The notes beneath the pieces were generated by a model, which worked only from the letters and a program-made list of their open reading frames with translations, had not been told where the DNA came from and ran no database searches. The position numbers and the translations under genes were made by a program. A stretch of 8,925 nucleotides of DNA from Vulcanimicrobiia bacterium. GTDB taxonomy: Bacteria > Eremiobacterota > Eremiobacteria > Baltobacterales > Baltobacteraceae. Below, piece by piece: positions 6,129 to 8,925 of the stretch (positions are counted from its first letter, which is position 1; each line of letters begins with the position of its first letter). Location: NCBI GenBank assembly GCA_024281135.1, contig JAMXLG010000163.1, positions 1 through 8,925 on the forward strand, given 5' to 3'.

Positions 6129-7814
6129 ATGAACGCACGCGGCAGCGCGCCAACTCGGGCAGTTGTCATCGGCGGCGGCTTTATAGCCGTCGCCGGTCTT
6201 GCGTTTGCACTCGTGCTTTACGCGCGCGATTTCAAAGTCGTCGATTGGATTATTACCGCATGCGGATCGGTCGCTATCTGTTTGGCGGCGCTCCATGCCT
6301 TGCCGATTCGCGGACTTCGCATACGCCACAATGGACTAAGCGCGGAAGCCCTCTTCCTCAGCCTGTCCGTGGCAGCTCCGCTGTACGCGCTGGGTGGCTT
6401 TGTCGGCCCGACCGCGGCTGCCCTTGCAACGTTCGCCGGTTTCGCGGCTGCAGACCTTATTCGACGCCCGAACCCGGTGACGGATCTCGAGCGTCACGGC
6501 GTGCTTCGTACGCTCGCTGCGCTCGCGCTGCTTCCGGCCGCACCGCATTTTGCAACAATTCGCGCGATGCCGCTCTTCGAAAGCTCGCTGATCTTCGCGG
6601 GTTTTCTCTTTCTCCTTTCGGTCGTCTTCGTAGTCGTTTTCTCAGCACCAACATCGTCGCTGACGTACCATATTCCGATCGGACGCGTCCTGGAACGCGT
6701 CGTTCGCGACCCGCGAACGTGGATCGTCGGCATCGGCAATATCGTCTGGGCCACGGTTGTTCGCGATGCAATTATCAACGGACACGACTATGTCGCGATT
6801 GCGATGTGGCTGCCCGTTGTGGTGACGGCTTTGTTGCTACGAACGATCGATCAACAGCATGAGGAGCTGCATCGGTTACGTTTGGTTCGCGACGCCGTTC
6901 AAGCAATGCTCGGCGACCGCGATCCGCTACCGCAAATCAACGCAATTCTCGCTACGCTTCGCGTCCCGGCATTCGATGAGACGGTCACCGTTCTCGCCGC
7001 AACCGGTGTGCGGACGGACACCTGGCGTTCCGTCACCACGCTCGGACCGGCGCCTAGTCCCGCCGGCGACGAGCTGCGCCGGCGGATTCTTCCGCGACTG
7101 AAGTTCAGCGGCGCCGCGTTTACCTCGTTACGCGACGATTATTATGTTGCCTACGCGTTCGGCGCGCGCCTAAGCGACGGCGAGTTGCACGGCGCAATGA
7201 TCGTGCACCGTCGCAACGACCGCCCGCTTTCCGCCGAACAAATCAATCAATTCACGAACGCCGCATCCGAACTTGCGCCGCTGCTTCGCGACATGCGAAC
7301 GATCGCTGCAACGCAAAGCGCTGCCACCGTCGACGGACTCACAGGGCTCTTGAATCGTTCGACGACGCTCGACCGGCTGCAACACATGCTCGACGACACC
7401 TCCGTCGCAGGTCACGGCGCAGTTTTGTTGCTCGACATCGATCACTTCAAGACGATCAACGATCAACTGGGACATGCTGCCGGCGACGATTGCCTTCGCA
7501 AGATCGGCGCGATCATCAAGAATGCCGTGCGCAGCGGCGATACTGCGGGGCGCGTCGGAGGCGAAGAGTTCTTGATCGTGATGCCGGGAGCGACACGCGA
7601 CATCGCGTTGATCGTCGCCGAACGACTGCGCCTGGCCGTAGCGCTCGGCGGCATGAAGTATGCAAATGGTGAGCCGGTTACGGCAAGTATCGGTGCAGCT
7701 GCAGCGCAACTCGGAGATACGATCGAAGTCTTGCTTGCGCGTGCCGATCGCGGCCTATATGAAGCCAAACGCCAGGGGCGCAACCGCATCGTTGAAGACG
7801 TGGAAACGGCATGA
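6129..7814 (+). CDS. Membrane-bound diguanylate cyclase (8-TM sensor, GAF-like, GGDEF)
   Basis: The protein is predicted to make cyclic di-GMP from two GTP. From ATG 6129 it has 561 residues. The N-terminal half holds about eight hydrophobic segments (near 12-32, 37-58, 72-92, 93-111, 125-145, 150-173, 198-217, 221-238), probably a membrane sensor I cannot assign to a named MASE family. Residues 240-390 begin with a helix likely to form a coiled coil and continue as a GAF-like region, recognised weakly. The GGDEF domain (398-555) has DGLTGLLNR (402-410), LLDIDHFKTIND (434-445), the catalytic motif RVGGEEF (475-481) and an inhibitory I-site RSGD (468-471) at the canonical five-residue distance, so it looks active and feedback-inhibited. 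The frame stays open upstream to 6024 inside metG, but ATG 6129, two bases after the metG stop, is the natural start. It overlaps tatD by four bases. Confidence 0.9.
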   Translation: MNARGSAPTRAVVIGGGFIAVAGLAFALVLYARDFKVVDWIITACGSVAICLAALHALPIRGLRIRHNGLSAEALFLSLSVAAPLYALGGFVGPTAAALATFAGFAAADLIRRPNPVTDLERHGVLRTLAALALLPAAPHFATIRAMPLFESSLIFAGFLFLLSVVFVVVFSAPTSSLTYHIPIGRVLERVVRDPRTWIVGIGNIVWATVVRDAIINGHDYVAIAMWLPVVVTALLLRTIDQQHEELHRLRLVRDAVQAMLGDRDPLPQINAILATLRVPAFDETVTVLAATGVRTDTWRSVTTLGPAPSPAGDELRRRILPRLKFSGAAFTSLRDDYYVAYAFGARLSDGELHGAMIVHRRNDRPLSAEQINQFTNAASELAPLLRDMRTIAATQSAATVDGLTGLLNRSTTLDRLQHMLDDTSVAGHGAVLLLDIDHFKTINDQLGHAAGDDCLRKIGAIIKNAVRSGDTAGRVGGEEFLIVMPGATRDIALIVAERLRLAVALGGMKYANGEPVTASIGAAAAQLGDTIEVLLARADRGLYEAKRQGRNRIVEDVETA

Positions 7815-8602
7815 TCGACACGCATGCGCACATCCACGGCGAATCGTTTGACGAAGACCGCGCCGACGTCGTTGCGCGCTCGAAGGAAGCGGATGTTTCT
7901 CAGATCGTGACGGTAGGCTGCGATCTAGCGGATTCGCAACACGCGCTTGAAGTTGCGCGCGAGTATCGCGTGTTCGCCTCCGTCGGCATCCATCCGCACG
8001 AGGCGAAAGATGCCCCGGCTGATATCGGGGCAGTGTTTGAGCCATTCCTTCAGGACCGCCGCATCGTTGCGATCGGCGAGACCGGGCTGGATTACTATTA
8101 CGATCACAGTCCTCGCGATCGGCAACAGCACGTGCTGCGCGAGCAGATCCGTGTCGCCCAAAAGTTCGGCTTTCCGGTAATCTTTCATCATCGCGACGCC
8201 TTCGATGACTTCGTTTCGATCTTACGCGAAGAATGGAAGCCCGGCATGCGTGGAGTGGTTCACTGCTTCACCGGCGATGCGGAACAAGCGCAAACATACG
8301 TCAACCAATTCGGCCTTCTGCTCGGCATCGGCGGAGTAGTGACCTTCAACTCCGCTGAGAACGTACGCGAAGCCATACGAACCGTCGGCATCCAATGGTT
8401 GGTTTTAGAGACCGACTGTCCCTATTTGACTCCGGCTCCTCATCGTGGAAAACGCAACGAACCGATGTACATTCCGGTCATAGCGCAGAAAGTAGCCGCT
8501 GTGCTCGGCATCAGCGTCGAACAAGTGTCGAAGATCACTGACGAAAACGCCATGAAGCTATTCCAACTCCCAGTGGGGAAGCGTTACTCCAGCGCGAATT
8601 GA
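7811..8602 (+). CDS. tatD: TatD family metal-dependent DNase
   Basis: This 263-residue amidohydrolase-fold protein belongs to the TatD/YcfH/YabD family, metal-dependent deoxyribonucleases linked to DNA repair and turnover in the cytoplasm. Metal and catalytic residues are in place: DTHAHIH (H5, H7), GIHPHEA (59-65), IGETGLDYYYD (E90), IFHHRDA (H126), HCFTG (H151) and ETDCPYLTPAPHRGKRNEP (D202). The length is typical (about 255-265). The ATG lies in an ATGA overlap with the cyclase stop, with GGAAA seven bases upstream, so coupling is likely. It is the last gene of the rsmI-metG-cyclase-tatD operon. Its 3' end overlaps the convergent PLD-like gene by 68 bases, and no terminator is visible between them. 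The family is certain. Which paralogue (TatD or YcfH/YabD type) is open, though the metG neighbourhood favours the YabD/YcfH type. Confidence 0.94.
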   Translation: MIDTHAHIHGESFDEDRADVVARSKEADVSQIVTVGCDLADSQHALEVAREYRVFASVGIHPHEAKDAPADIGAVFEPFLQDRRIVAIGETGLDYYYDHSPRDRQQHVLREQIRVAQKFGFPVIFHHRDAFDDFVSILREEWKPGMRGVVHCFTGDAEQAQTYVNQFGLLLGIGGVVTFNSAENVREAIRTVGIQWLVLETDCPYLTPAPHRGKRNEPMYIPVIAQKVAAVLGISVEQVSKITDENAMKLFQLPVGKRYSSAN

Positions 8603-8925
8603 ATGCGCTGTGCAGATGAGCTGTGATTCCCGGATCCTCTGTTCGTAAGCCCCAATCGAGTTGATCAGGTTTGCTAAATGCTGCGGTTGCGTTCGCCGAA
8701 CCGACCCATCCCCTTCTGTCGCGCACGATTGCGTACTTTTCGTCTGCGACACACGCGCGGGCTTGAACGCCGTCGGCGACAAGACGGGCGATTGACGTCT
8801 GCTCATCCGGGTCCGCGTTGAGCTCGCGTTCTGAAACCAAAAGCCGGATATGTGCACCGCGCTTTGCAGCGTCGTCAATTGCGGAATAGACGGCGTTGCT
8901 TGCGCCGAATGATTCAGTCTCAACG
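8535..8925 (-). CDS. Phospholipase-D-superfamily protein, C-terminal part, 5' end outside window
   Basis: The minus-strand frame is open from the right edge (8925) to TGA at 8537-8535, giving 129 codons. The fragment begins VETESFGASNAVYSAIDDA, continues with AKRGAHIRLLVS, and later has EKYAIVRDRRGWVGSANAT, QLDWGLRTEDPG and AFNSRW. This order matches the second half of a PLD domain: the helix and strand AAxRGVxVRxLL, the HKD segment ending in GSxN, the xxGL-xxxDP strand and the final helix ending in an aromatic residue. The HKD motif is degenerate: the usual HxK reads DEK and the first Asp of the DD pair is Arg, while Lys and GSAN remain. Full members of the family cut phosphodiester bonds (lipids or nucleic acid). 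This module may be inactive and paired with a complete motif upstream. A TTG at 8838-8840 could start a shorter protein, but homology extends past it. Confidence 0.72.
   Translation of the reverse strand, partial: VETESFGASNAVYSAIDDAAKRGAHIRLLVSERELNADPDEQTSIARLVADGVQARACVADEKYAIVRDRRGWVGSANATAAFSKPDQLDWGLRTEDPGITAHLHSAFNSRWSNASPLGVGIASWRFRQ

Noticed and set aside
8558..8923. Minus-strand 121-codon frame at the right edge
   Set aside because: It overlaps the PLD-like frame, which has clear family motifs; this one has none.

Overview
The window is an ordinary-looking stretch of bacterial chromosome. It is GC-rich (high fifties per cent, judged by eye), densely packed, and shows no insertion sequence, CRISPR array, phage gene or rRNA/tRNA gene that I can support. 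The conserved proteins are bacterial. The order rsmI-metG-tatD recalls the Bacillus subtilis yabC-metS-yabD neighbourhood, but codon use is much more GC-rich than Bacillus. Weak Shine-Dalgarno sites, a GTG start that may be leaderless and a short MetRS of the KMGKS type would suit a little-cultured GC-rich phylum (Eremiobacterota or WPS-2, Chloroflexota and similar). That placement is a guess.

Region 1 (1-2682, plus strand): the 3' end of a proline aminopeptidase gene (pepP-like), then a 220-base spacer and a two-gene ABC-2 export operon. The spacer carries a good sigma-70-type promoter overlapped by a near-perfect 24-base dyad, the probable operator. The ATPase and permease genes overlap by four bases and resemble NatAB/YhaQP exporters.

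Region 2 (2683-3500, minus strand): a perfect 8-bp hairpin lies between convergent genes. It is followed, reading leftward from 3500, by a GNAT acetyltransferase gene and a one-base-spaced glutaredoxin-like gene. Both use GTG starts.

Region 3 (3501-8602): a 239-base divergent spacer, then a tight plus-strand operon: rsmI (16S rRNA 2'-O-methyltransferase), metG (methionyl-tRNA synthetase), a membrane-bound GGDEF diguanylate cyclase, and tatD (metal-dependent DNase). The junctions are ATGA overlaps or a 2-base gap, so translation is probably coupled. Three genes are a known housekeeping set for translation and nucleic-acid upkeep. The cyclase gene is the unexpected member.

Region 4 (8535-8925, minus strand): the 3' part of a phospholipase-D-superfamily gene runs in from the right edge and converges on tatD with a 68-base overlap. 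Its visible HKD motif is degenerate.

The points most worth a second look are the operator dyad, the coupled cyclase with an unrecognised 8-TM sensor region, and the PLD-like protein with a decayed active-site motif. I did not find a convincing new defence or mobile system here.
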